Assembly: GCA_002923375.1 (NCBI GenBank)
Contig: BEIJ01000001.1
Coordinates: 744,001 to 808,000, forward strand
Origin: a bacterium HR33
GTDB lineage: Bacteria; Gemmatimonadota; Gemmatimonadetes; Gemmatimonadales; GWC2-71-9
Reading direction: 5' to 3'
DNA length: 64,000 nt
A program made the position numbers and the translations under genes. Below, piece after piece: positions 8,524 through 17,720 of the stretch. Each line of letters starts with the position of its first letter. Position 1 is the first letter of the stretch. The notes beneath the pieces are model-generated. The model was given only the letters and a program-made list of their open reading frames with translations. It made no database searches and was not told where the DNA came from.

Positions 8524-11500
8524 TCACCTTATGCCGTTCTGGTTGGGGGCCACATGACGCCACGGTTCGTCCGGAGCGGGACGCTGCCGGGGCCAGATCT
8601 CGTTCAAAGTCTCACCCTCGTACAGTCTTCCGTTTTTCATCACGTAGCGAATGGTGTTGGTGTTCCTGATGTTCTCCAGAGGATTGGCGTCGAGCACCAC
8701 CAGGTCGGCCAGCTTTCCGGGCTCGATCGATCCCAAATCCCGGCCCAATCCGATCGCTTCGGCGCCGAGTATGGTGGCAGCGCGGAGAGCGTCGTGATTG
8801 CTCATGCCGCCGCTCTGCATCGCCCACAGCTCCCAGTGGTAGCCCAGACCCTGAAGCTGGCCGTGACTTCCCACGCCGATACGGCCGCCCGCCTCCACCA
8901 ATTGTTTCAGCCAGGCGGAGTGCTTCTTGAAGGCGTACTCGTCTTCCCGGAACCAACCGGCCGCGAGCCGCCTCGCCTTGGAATCGATCTCCTCCTTGGG
9001 AGTGAAGTGATTGAGCTTGGCATCCCCCACCACGTTCTCGGTGGCGTAGTAGTAGTTCTCGACCCAAGGACCGCCGTAAGTGACCAAGAGAGTGGGCGTG
9101 TTGGTGGTTCCGGACGTCTTGAACAGCTCGATCACGTCCCGGTACGCGGGTACTATGGGCAGCGTGTGCTCGATGCCCGGATATCCGTCCATCGCATGGG
9201 TCATATCGAGCCGATAGTCCAGCCCGCCTTCGGTGGTGGGCATCAGCTTGAGTTCCCGGGCCGCCATGATCAGCCACTGCCGCTGCCTGCGGTTCCCCGA
9301 GAGATACATCTTGAAGGTCTTGGTGTCGTAGTAGTCGCTGTAGCGGCGCAAGACGTCGCGGGCGTGCTCCAGGCTCCGAATCCCTTCGGTCCAGAACACT
9401 CCGGGACCGGTGGAGTAAACCCTGGGACCCGGCATCTGGCCCGCTTCCACCCGGTCGCCGTAGGTGAGCACATCGGTGGTTGCCGTCTGGGGATCCCGGG
9501 TTGTGGTTACGCCGTACGCCAGATTCGCCAGATAAATCCACGGCCGGGTCCAGTGGATTCCCCACAGGTTCCACATGTGGGAGTGGGTGTCCACGAATCC
9601 GGGAACGATCGTCTTTCCGCTCACGTCGATCACCGTGGCCGCGGCGGGGACCTCCACCGTTCCGCGCCTTCCCACCGCCGCGATACGGTTGTTGCGGATC
9701 ACGATTTCCCCGTCCTCGATGACCTCGTCGCCCCGCATGGTGATCACCCGCGCTCCCCGCAGGACCGCCGTCCCCTGGGGTATGTCGCGCTGGGCCGTTA
9801 CCCGGACGCGCAGCTCTTCCGGCCGGTAGGACCTTGCCGCCTCGGCGGAATCCACACCCGCCCGGCGCAAGCTGTCCTCCAGGGCCTCGGCCCGATCCAG
9901 CCGGTAGGTCACAAAAGCGTTTCCTATGGACCAGTGGACCGTGCGGCCGTCAGCTCCCCAGGCGGGAAACTCCCCGCCGATATCGGTGAGCTTCCGCACC
10001 GGTACCGGGACGCTGTCGGGGCGGTTGACCATTATGGTCGGCGCTTCCCGGCCGATCTGGGGCACGGTCAGTACGTAGATGTCTCTCAACACAACGGCCA
10101 GAGCCAAGTCGCCCCGGGGAGCCATCATGACCAGCGATGCCGTGGCCTGGGGTACGCTCGGCTCCGCGCTCCAATCCCGCGGCATCAAAAGATCGGTCGT
10201 GTCCGAGAGCTGGTAGTAGGCCGGGGTGAGAGGCAGGCGCCAGGTAACGCGGACGTGCTGTTTGAGATCGGTGCCGTCCCAGCGGGTGGATACCAGGGCG
10301 ATCGAGGGGCCCTGTCCCGAGAACTGATCGTCGGGTATCGGGCCGTAGCTGTAGATCCGATCGGGATCGCTGGTGAAGTGGGGACGGGTCCGGCCGCCGG
10401 TGGGGCCGATCACGGTAACCTCGCCTCCTTCGGCGGGGATCCAGACAAATTCCGGAGCAAGCCCGCTGGAAACGAACGGGTCCACTGCTTCCTTGAGATC
10501 CCGGGCGGCGGCGCGAATGGCGACGATTCTCCTGCCGTCGGGCGACCAGGCCGGCTGCTGGTAGTAGGCCGAGGTCCGGGTCAGTTGGACCGGCCGGCCT
10601 CCTTGGGACGGGACCCGCATGATGTGTCCCACCGTGTCGTTCCAGGTGACGTACGCGATGTAACGCCCGTCGGGAGACCAGGCGGGGAAGTACTCGCCTA
10701 CTTCCTGGTCGGTGAGCCGCCGGGGCGTTCCGTCTGGGAGGTCCATCACGTACAGCCGATCCAACGCGGTAAACGCTATGCGGCGCCCGTCGGGTGAGGG
10801 AACCGCATCTCGGATCTGTTTCACCGTGAACGTCGGAGCGTCGTCCACTGGGTACTCGAACTTCACTTCCGGACCTACGGCCACCTCCGCATCCACCGTG
10901 AACGGGATCTTGGTGGGTTGGGATCCGTCGATAGGCACCCGCCAGATCTCGCCGCCGTAGGAGATCACGATCGCCCGGGAATCGGGGGTGAAGGAGTATC
11001 CCGGGAGCACGTCCATGCTGGCGATCGATTCCTGCTCGTCCCGCTGGATCGGATATGCCAGCCAGCGCTCCTCGCCGGTGGCCAGCTCCCGCAGCACCAG
11101 GCCGGTCTCGGCGTCGTGACGCGAACCGTACGCCAGCCATTTCCCGTCGGGAGAAAGAGCCGGCCGGAACGCCGAACCGTAACGCGAACTCATGGTGGTT
11201 CGGGTGCCCGTCTCCCGGTCATAGACCGCGATCTGGTACTGCGGGAACTGGGCGTTGTACTGCCAGGCCCCTTGGCGCTGGGCGAACCAGACGTAGCGGG
11301 GATCCGGCCCGAAGGCCGCGCCCAGCATCCTCAAGCTGGGAGGACCGCCCGCCATCTCCAGCCCGCGCCCTCCCTTGACGTGATAAAGCCAGAGCTTCTC
11401 CAGCCCCCGCAGCGGCGTCGAGCGGGAAACCACGATATAGTTGCCGTCCGGGGTCCACTCCGGCGAGCGATACTCGGCGTCGACGCCGGTGGTCAGCGGC

Positions 11501-11892
11501 CAAGGTTCGCCCCCCTCCGCGGGCATGAGCCACACGTTCTCGTCTCCGCTGCGGTCGGACACGAAAACGATGAGCTTTCCGTCGGGGCTGTATCGAGGCT
11601 GCATGTCGTGGGCCAGCCCGTGCGTAAGGCGCGTGGCTCTGCCGCCCGCAATGGGGACGGTGTACAGATCTCCCAAGAGGTCGAAGACGATGGTACGCCC
11701 GTCGGGACTCACATCCAGGGATATCCAGGTACCCTGGGAGGTGGCGAACCGAGCCCACCTTGCCGGCTGCAACGGCAGTCCCTCATCCGCTCCGGCGGAA
11801 GACCCGGGAGTCTGCGCCAGGGCGGGTGCGAACCCGCTCGCCGCCAGCGCCAGCGCTGCTAAGAGCGCCCTGCTGTTTCGAACACAATCCAT
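8524..11892 (-). CDS. Secreted TolB-like beta-propeller / amidohydrolase fusion (copy 2)
   Basis: A 1122-residue paralogue located eight bases upstream of copy 1 and in the same operon. The signal peptide (LLAALALAASGFAPALAQ) is followed by repeated SPDGR/TPDSR propeller blades and then an amidohydrolase domain with IVPGFVDTHSHM (about residue 767), GVTTTRDPQT and GLGRDLGSIEPGKLADLVV. Collinear segments such as LPGYSFTPDSRAIVISYGGE are nearly identical in both copies, showing tandem duplication. Proteins of this architecture are abundant in Gemmatimonadota and related phyla. The likely location is the periplasm or cell surface; the substrate is not deducible. Confidence 0.88.
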   Translation of the reverse strand: MDCVRNSRALLAALALAASGFAPALAQTPGSSAGADEGLPLQPARWARFATSQGTWISLDVSPDGRTIVFDLLGDLYTVPIAGGRATRLTHGLAHDMQPRYSPDGKLIVFVSDRSGDENVWLMPAEGGEPWPLTTGVDAEYRSPEWTPDGNYIVVSRSTPLRGLEKLWLYHVKGGRGLEMAGGPPSLRMLGAAFGPDPRYVWFAQRQGAWQYNAQFPQYQIAVYDRETGTRTTMSSRYGSAFRPALSPDGKWLAYGSRHDAETGLVLRELATGEERWLAYPIQRDEQESIASMDVLPGYSFTPDSRAIVISYGGEIWRVPIDGSQPTKIPFTVDAEVAVGPEVKFEYPVDDAPTFTVKQIRDAVPSPDGRRIAFTALDRLYVMDLPDGTPRRLTDQEVGEYFPAWSPDGRYIAYVTWNDTVGHIMRVPSQGGRPVQLTRTSAYYQQPAWSPDGRRIVAIRAAARDLKEAVDPFVSSGLAPEFVWIPAEGGEVTVIGPTGGRTRPHFTSDPDRIYSYGPIPDDQFSGQGPSIALVSTRWDGTDLKQHVRVTWRLPLTPAYYQLSDTTDLLMPRDWSAEPSVPQATASLVMMAPRGDLALAVVLRDIYVLTVPQIGREAPTIMVNRPDSVPVPVRKLTDIGGEFPAWGADGRTVHWSIGNAFVTYRLDRAEALEDSLRRAGVDSAEAARSYRPEELRVRVTAQRDIPQGTAVLRGARVITMRGDEVIEDGEIVIRNNRIAAVGRRGTVEVPAAATVIDVSGKTIVPGFVDTHSHMWNLWGIHWTRPWIYLANLAYGVTTTRDPQTATTDVLTYGDRVEAGQMPGPRVYSTGPGVFWTEGIRSLEHARDVLRRYSDYYDTKTFKMYLSGNRRQRQWLIMAARELKLMPTTEGGLDYRLDMTHAMDGYPGIEHTLPIVPAYRDVIELFKTSGTTNTPTLLVTYGGPWVENYYYATENVVGDAKLNHFTPKEEIDSKARRLAAGWFREDEYAFKKHSAWLKQLVEAGGRIGVGSHGQLQGLGYHWELWAMQSGGMSNHDALRAATILGAEAIGLGRDLGSIEPGKLADLVVLDANPLENIRNTNTIRYVMKNGRLYEGETLNEIWPRQRPAPDEPWRHVAPNQNGIR

Positions 11893-11906
11893 AGTGGCTG
11901 CTCCGC

Positions 11907-14003
11907 TTAGCTTGACTGCTCCTCTTTCTCCTTCGCCCTGGCTTCTATGATTTTCTGCGCCACCTCGGGCGGCACCTCCTGATAGGCGTGGAACTTCTGG
12001 CGATATGTCCCCCGGCCGTGGGTGATGGAGTGCAGTTGGGTGGCGTAACGGTCAAGTTCCGCTTCCGGCACCAAAGCCTTGATCTTGGTCAATCTCCCGT
12101 CCGGCTCCGAGCCCAAGATCTGCCCGCGGCGCGCGGAAAGATCTCCCATCACGGCTCCCAGATACTCGTCCGGAGTCCAGACTTCCACCTCCTGGATCGG
12201 CTCCAGCAACACCGGCTTGGCATTGGGGGCGACGTTCCGAAAGGCCAAGATCCCCGCCATCTTGAACGACATCTCGTTGGAATCGACCTCGTGGTACGAC
12301 CCGTCGTACAGTTCCACTTTGAAATCCACGACCGGATATCCCGCCACCGGGCCGCGCTGTGCGGCCTCGAGAATCCCTTTCTCCACCGCCGGTATGTACT
12401 GCCGCGGAATTACGCCGCCCACGATCTGATCCTCGAAGACGAATCCGGCACCCCGGGGCAGAGGGGAGATCCTGATCCAGCAATCCCCGTACTGCCCGCG
12501 GCCCCCGGTTTGTTTCTTGTGCTTGCCCTGTCCTTCCGCCTTCCCTTTGAACGTCTCGCGGTAAGCGATCTTGGGCTTGGTCAAGGTGGCGTGGACGCCG
12601 AACTTCCGGGCGAGCCGCCCTACAATGATCTCCAGGTGTCGCTCTCCCCGACCCCGAATCAACGTCTGGCCCAGCTCCACGTTGTACTCGTGGTGGAAGG
12701 TGGGATCCTCCTCGTGAAGCCGCTGTAACCCGGTGGAAAGTTTCTCCTCCTCGCCACGCTGCTTGACTTCGACCGCCATGGTGATCACCGGTTCGGGGAA
12801 GGGGATCTTGGGGAGCACCAGCGGCGTTTCCCTGCTGGAGAGGGTGTCGTTGGTGTGCGTATCCCGAAGCTTGGCCACGACCCCGATGTCTCCCGCGTGG
12901 AGTTCGGGTACTTCGATTCGCTCCTTCCCTTGGGCTACCGAGAGGTGATTCAGTTTTTCCACGATTCCCCGCGGAGCGTTGAAGACTTCCGCGCCGTTGG
13001 CGATCTTGCCGGAGTAGATCCGGAAGAACGAGACATCCCCCACATGCGGCTCGGAAACGGTCTTGAAGACCTGAGCCGCGATCGGCCCGTCGTCCCGGCA
13101 CTCCAGCGAAATCGGCTTCGGGTCTCCCCACAGCTCCCCCTGCACTGCGGGACGCTCCACCGGGGAGGGGACCAACTCCACCAGCGCGTTCAGGAGGGCG
13201 CGTACGCCGTAGGTGAGTTCGGCGGCGCCGCAGAGCAGCGGGAAGATCTCCCCTCTGGATACCCCGGCGCGCATCGCTCGAGTCAGCTCTTCAGGTGACA
13301 GCTCCTCTTCCCCCAAATACCGTTCCAGGAGCGCATCGTCCGTGGCGGCTATCGCTTCCACGAACTCTTTCTCGTAGCGCTCGAACTGCTCTCTGAGATC
13401 GGACGGGACGTCCTCCTCGTCATATTCCCCCGTCTTGGTTCCCTGCTTGTAGATATGGCACTTGCGGGTGATCAGGTTGATGATGCCCCGAAACTGAGGC
13501 CCGGAACCGATCGGCACCTCTATAGGCAGCACCTTGGGGCTCAAGTTCTCCTTGATGTCTTGGTAAACTTTCTCGAAATCGGCGTGTTCCTTGTCCATCA
13601 TCGATACGAAGAACAGGCGCGCCAGGTTTCGCTGTTCGGCATATTGCCACGCCTGCTCCGTCCCGACTTCCACGCCGGCGTTTCCATTCACCACTACCAG
13701 CGCCGCGTCCGCCGCGTAAATCCCGGCGACAGCGTCGCCCAAAAAGTCGGCATATCCGGGGGTGTCTATAAGGTTGATCTTGGTGTCCTTCCATTCGGCG
13801 TGGGCGAGGGCCAGACTGATGGAATACTGGCGTTCGATTTCGTCGGGAGTGTAGTCGGTGAGGGCTGTACCGTCCTTTACCGAGCCGTGCCGCTTGCTGC
13901 TGCCTGCCACAAAGGCCAGAGCGTCGACCAGGGTCGTTTTGCCGCATGCCCCATGGCCGACGACCGCTACATTTCTGATCGCATCACCTGTATACACGCG
14001 CAC
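11907..14003 (-). CDS. Elongation factor G-like GTPase (EF-G II type)
   Basis: A 698-residue translational GTPase with EF-G domains I-V: an N-terminal G domain (P-loop GHGACGKTTL), a domain II containing GDVSFFRIYSGKI, and a C-terminal GQYGDCWIRI/GGVIPRQYIPAVEKG domain IV. G3 reads DTPGYADF where canonical EF-G has DTPGHVDF, and G4 reads MMDKE rather than NKMD. These features match the non-canonical EF-G-like family rather than FusA. The GTG at 14003 is preferred because AGGAGG lies eight bases upstream; the GTG at 14012 falls inside that ribosome-binding site. The exact role (ribosome recycling, stress, or a non-translation role) is unknown. Confidence 0.88.
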   Translation of the reverse strand: MRVYTGDAIRNVAVVGHGACGKTTLVDALAFVAGSSKRHGSVKDGTALTDYTPDEIERQYSISLALAHAEWKDTKINLIDTPGYADFLGDAVAGIYAADAALVVVNGNAGVEVGTEQAWQYAEQRNLARLFFVSMMDKEHADFEKVYQDIKENLSPKVLPIEVPIGSGPQFRGIINLITRKCHIYKQGTKTGEYDEEDVPSDLREQFERYEKEFVEAIAATDDALLERYLGEEELSPEELTRAMRAGVSRGEIFPLLCGAAELTYGVRALLNALVELVPSPVERPAVQGELWGDPKPISLECRDDGPIAAQVFKTVSEPHVGDVSFFRIYSGKIANGAEVFNAPRGIVEKLNHLSVAQGKERIEVPELHAGDIGVVAKLRDTHTNDTLSSRETPLVLPKIPFPEPVITMAVEVKQRGEEEKLSTGLQRLHEEDPTFHHEYNVELGQTLIRGRGERHLEIIVGRLARKFGVHATLTKPKIAYRETFKGKAEGQGKHKKQTGGRGQYGDCWIRISPLPRGAGFVFEDQIVGGVIPRQYIPAVEKGILEAAQRGPVAGYPVVDFKVELYDGSYHEVDSNEMSFKMAGILAFRNVAPNAKPVLLEPIQEVEVWTPDEYLGAVMGDLSARRGQILGSEPDGRLTKIKALVPEAELDRYATQLHSITHGRGTYRQKFHAYQEVPPEVAQKIIEARAKEKEEQSS

Positions 14004-14124
14004 CGGCGCCACCTCCTTTTGTGGGGACCGGAAACTTTATCCAGCGGCCAACCAGCCGCAACCCCGCCGGGAAGCACCCCCGGGCTTGTACCCAACCACG
14101 CACGGGTAAGGACCCGGTTCTGCG

Positions 14125-14150
14125 GAAGCCACAAATAGAAGCCACAAATA
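14125..14150. repeat. Tandem 13-base repeat
   Basis: GAAGCCACAAATA occurs twice head to tail (14125-14137 and 14138-14150) in the 185-base gap between the ABC transporter and the EF-G-like gene. No other feature was found in the gap apart from the EF-G-like ribosome-binding site. Confidence 0.6.
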
Positions 14151-14188
14151 ACGGATAAAAGGAAGTGCGCCCTGCCCTGCCAGCCGGC

Positions 14189-16075
14189 TTAGCGGTAACC
14201 TGCCGCCTGGAGGTTGAAAAGCTCGGCGTACAGGCCGCCCCGGGCTAACAGCTCCTGGTGGGTACCCTGCTCGACCAGTCTTCCTCCGTTCAGCACCAAA
14301 ATCCGGTCCGCCATCCTGACCGTGGAGAACCGGTGCGATATCAGGACCGCAATCCTGCCTCGCGTAAGCTCGGTGAAGCGCAAAAACACTTCATACTCCG
14401 CCCGCGCGTCCAGCGCCGCCGTGGGTTCGTCCAAAATCAAAACCTGGGCATCCCGCATATAGGCGCGAGCCAGAGCCACTTTCTGCCACTCCCCGCCGGA
14501 GAGTTCCACCCCTCCCTCGAAGCGCCGGCCCAGTTGCTGGTCGAAACCTTTTTCCAGACGGGCCGCCACCGTGTCAGCCAGCCCGCGCCGCGCCGCCTCC
14601 CTAATGCGCTCCAGGTTCTCAAGCTCCTCGATCTGCCCTACCGCTATGTTCTCCTTGAAAAGAAAGGCATAGCGCACGTAATCCTGGAATATCACCCCGA
14701 TGTTCTTTCTCAGACTCTCCAGGTCGTAGTCCCTGAGGTCGACCCCGTCGAGGAGAATGCGGCCCTCGTCCGGATCGTAAAGCCGGGCCAGAAGCTTCAC
14801 CAGCGTGGTCTTCCCGGCGCCGTTTTCACCCACCAGCGCAACCGACTCGTTGGCCCGGAGTTCGAAACTCAAGTCTTTGACCGCCCATTCTTCGGAACCC
14901 GGGTAGCGAAAGCTCACCTCTTCGAATACAAAACCCCTGCGAATCGGCCGCGGCACGCGCACCGCATTGGGCTTCGATACCACCCGGGGCTCGAGTTCGA
15001 AAAAGGTGAACAGGTCGCGAAGGTACAGACTTTCCTCGTATATGTGGGACAGTGAAAGCAGAACCCGCTGTATCAGATCCCGGCTCTGGCGGAACGACCC
15101 TGCAAGGAAGGTCAAGACGCCGATGGTGAAGACACCGGCCGGCGAGCGATATCCTACGACGGTTAGATAAATGATGACGGCGTATGCCCCGTAGTACCCC
15201 AGAGCGCCTACCGCCGCAAGCAGCGTGGAAACCGCGGCCCTTCTCACCGAAAGACGCTTGTTGGCCTCGTAGAAAGAATCCGCCAGGCGCCGATAACGGT
15301 CGATCAAAAACGGCGCGAGACCGAAAAGCTTCACCTCCTTGGCCGATGCGTCGCTGGCGGCTACGAACCGCAGGTAATCCAGCATCCGCCTCTCCGGCGT
15401 CCACTGGTAGAGCAACGAGTAACCCAGCGCCGCGAAGTGAGTCTCGCCCAGAAAAGCGGGAATCACGGCAATTGCGAGCAGCAGGAGAAGCCAGGGAACG
15501 TAGAGAACCAGAGCCCCCGCCAGGGAGACCAGCGTGATCAGATCCTGCGCGGTCGAAAGAATCTGCGCTAAAAGGCCGATCCTTCCCACCGTCTGGCGCC
15601 GGGCACGCTCCAGATGGTCGTACGTCTCGGCGTCCTCGAACTGCGCCACGTCCAGCCGAGCCGCATGCTCCATCAGGCGCACCGAAACCCGGTTGGAGAA
15701 AAGATCGCCCAACAAGCTTTCCAAGAGCGAAGAGGCCCGCGCCAAACCTTCTCCCGCCACCGCGATCCCGAGCTCCAAAACCACCAGCAACCCCAGCCTT
15801 TGCCAATCGACCGGCTCGCCCGAGCGATAGTAAAGCTCCACCGTCTCGATGATCAGCTTGGCCACCCACAGCAGCGCCAGCGGGACCAAAGCCCGAAGCA
15901 CCCGCAAGACCACTATCGCCACGGTGTAGCCGCGGTGGGTGTCGTAAACCATGCGCAAAAGCGGCGGGACGTACTTCAAGGCGGCGATCCTTTCCCTCCA
16001 ACCCGGCTCCGGAGCCGGAGACAGGACGCTGCGAGGCCGGCGGGGGATCGGGTGCGGAATGAACGGCGTAGTCAC
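14189..16075 (-). CDS. ABC transporter, fused permease and ATPase (exporter type)
   Basis: A 628-residue half-transporter. An N-terminal six-helix membrane domain (about residues 40-350) is followed by a nucleotide-binding domain with Walker A (VGENGAGKTTLVKLL), Q-loop (VIFQDYVRYAF), signature (LSGGEWQKVALARAY), Walker B (QVLILDEPTAALD) and the switch histidine in LISHRFSTV. Such half-size proteins act as homodimeric exporters of lipids, peptides or drugs. The start is GTG at 16075. There is no neighbouring partner subunit and no substrate clue. Confidence 0.88.
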   Translation of the reverse strand: MTTPFIPHPIPRRPRSVLSPAPEPGWRERIAALKYVPPLLRMVYDTHRGYTVAIVVLRVLRALVPLALLWVAKLIIETVELYYRSGEPVDWQRLGLLVVLELGIAVAGEGLARASSLLESLLGDLFSNRVSVRLMEHAARLDVAQFEDAETYDHLERARRQTVGRIGLLAQILSTAQDLITLVSLAGALVLYVPWLLLLLAIAVIPAFLGETHFAALGYSLLYQWTPERRMLDYLRFVAASDASAKEVKLFGLAPFLIDRYRRLADSFYEANKRLSVRRAAVSTLLAAVGALGYYGAYAVIIYLTVVGYRSPAGVFTIGVLTFLAGSFRQSRDLIQRVLLSLSHIYEESLYLRDLFTFFELEPRVVSKPNAVRVPRPIRRGFVFEEVSFRYPGSEEWAVKDLSFELRANESVALVGENGAGKTTLVKLLARLYDPDEGRILLDGVDLRDYDLESLRKNIGVIFQDYVRYAFLFKENIAVGQIEELENLERIREAARRGLADTVAARLEKGFDQQLGRRFEGGVELSGGEWQKVALARAYMRDAQVLILDEPTAALDARAEYEVFLRFTELTRGRIAVLISHRFSTVRMADRILVLNGGRLVEQGTHQELLARGGLYAELFNLQAAGYR

Positions 16076-16137
16076 GGTCTCAAGCTACGCAATTTGGCCG
16101 CCTTTAACACCGCCCGGCAGAGGCCGTCAGACAGAAC

Positions 16138-17706
16138 GTGAACCGGCGAATCCTTACCGCGATCGGTATTCTCTGGGCGGCGTCCAGCCCCGTGCCGAGC
16201 TCGGCCCAAAGCGCCGCCGCGCGGGATTCGGCGCTCCACCTGCTCAACCGCATAGCCTTCGGGCCGCGACCGGAAGATGTGGAGCGCGTGGCGGCGATGG
16301 GCGTCTTGAACTACCTCGACCTCCAGCTCGCCCCCGAGAGAATCCCGGACCCGGAAGCGGAAGAGCGCATCGCGAAGCTGGAAGTCTTCAAGCTCGGCAC
16401 CGCCGAACTGGCTGCGCGGTTCGAGTCCGAGCGGCGGGCCCTGCGAGAGCGGCTGCAAACAGGCGACTCCCTTACCCCCCGGCCGCGGATGGACAACTCG
16501 TTCCGGCGCCTCACCGCCGAGCTGCAACAGGCCGCCGTGATCCGGGCGGTCGTCTCCGAGCGGCAACTCTACGAGGTCATGGTCGATTTCTGGACCAACC
16601 ACTTCAACGTCTTCCTAGCCAAAGGGGCTGTGAGGTTCCTGCTCCCGGAGTATCTGGAGCGCGCTATCCGGCCCCACGCCATGGGCAGATTCGAGGATTT
16701 GCTTTTGGCCACGGCACGCAGCCCCGCCATGCTGTTCTACCTGGACAACGTGCAATCCGTGGCACCCGGAGCGCGACCCCCCGGGTTCGCCATGCGGAAC
16801 CCGCGGCGCCCCAGCAACCGGCCTCTGCCCACGGGACTGAACGAGAACTACGCCCGGGAGTTGTTGGAACTACACACCGTAGGGATCGAAGCGGGGTACA
16901 CACAGGAAGATGTGGTGAACGTAGCTCGAATCCTCACCGGATGGAGCATGACACCTCCGCAAAGAGGAGCCCGGTTCGTGTTCAACCGGTGGGCCCACGA
17001 TCGGGGGGAGAAGGTGGTGCTAGGAAAGACCTTCCCCGCCGGCCGGGATGAGGAGGAGGGCATCGAGCTCCTGCGCTTTCTGGCGCGACACCCGTCAACT
17101 ATGCGCCACGTGAGCCGTAAGCTCTGCGCCAGGTTCGTCAGCGATGACCCGCCGGACGGATGTATCGACGCCGCCGTGAAAGCATGGGAGAAAAGCGGTG
17201 GGGAGATCCGGGCAGTGCTCCGGGCAATACTTACCTCCCCGGAGTTCTGGGCCCCGCAGAACCGCGGAGCCAAGATCAAGACGCCGCTGGAGTTCGTAGC
17301 GAGCGCGATACGGGCCTTGGACGGCGAGCCGGACACCACCCTGGCCTTGGGTCAGATGGTGGGAAGGCTGGGCCAGCCCCTTTATCTCTATCAACCACCC
17401 ACCGGATACCCGGAAACCCAAGAATCCTGGGTCAGCTCCTCGGCCCTCCTGGACCGGTTCAACCTGGCGCTGGCTTTGGCGTCCAACCGCAGGCCCGGAG
17501 CGACGGTGGACTTGGATCGGTTGATTCCCCCCTCGGCGGTTGCCGACTCGCTGGTAACCGCCGTGAATCGGGTGATTTTCCACGGAACCGCGAGCGCGGA
17601 AACGCTGGAGGTCATCCGAAAAGAGATATCCGGCCTTCCTCCTATTCAGGCGAGGAACTTGGCCGTGGGGCTGGCCCTCGGAAGCCCGGAGTTTCAACGC
17701 CAATGA
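16138..17706 (+). CDS. DUF1800 family protein
   Basis: A 522-residue DUF1800 protein starting at GTG. A short hydrophobic N-terminus (RILTAIGILWAASSPVPSSA) suggests export. Family hallmarks include LHLLNRIAFGPRPEDVERV near the N-terminus, MVDFWTNHFNVF, NENYARELLELHTVG and ILTSPEFW. It lies immediately upstream of a DUF1501 protein. This pair recurs in Planctomycetes, Gemmatimonadota and proteobacteria, and the two probably act together outside the cytoplasm. The biochemical function of the family is not established. Confidence 0.88.
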   Translation: MNRRILTAIGILWAASSPVPSSAQSAAARDSALHLLNRIAFGPRPEDVERVAAMGVLNYLDLQLAPERIPDPEAEERIAKLEVFKLGTAELAARFESERRALRERLQTGDSLTPRPRMDNSFRRLTAELQQAAVIRAVVSERQLYEVMVDFWTNHFNVFLAKGAVRFLLPEYLERAIRPHAMGRFEDLLLATARSPAMLFYLDNVQSVAPGARPPGFAMRNPRRPSNRPLPTGLNENYARELLELHTVGIEAGYTQEDVVNVARILTGWSMTPPQRGARFVFNRWAHDRGEKVVLGKTFPAGRDEEEGIELLRFLARHPSTMRHVSRKLCARFVSDDPPDGCIDAAVKAWEKSGGEIRAVLRAILTSPEFWAPQNRGAKIKTPLEFVASAIRALDGEPDTTLALGQMVGRLGQPLYLYQPPTGYPETQESWVSSSALLDRFNLALALASNRRPGATVDLDRLIPPSAVADSLVTAVNRVIFHGTASAETLEVIRKEISGLPPIQARNLAVGLALGSPEFQRQ

Positions 17707-17720
17707 TGCGGGAGGCCGAG

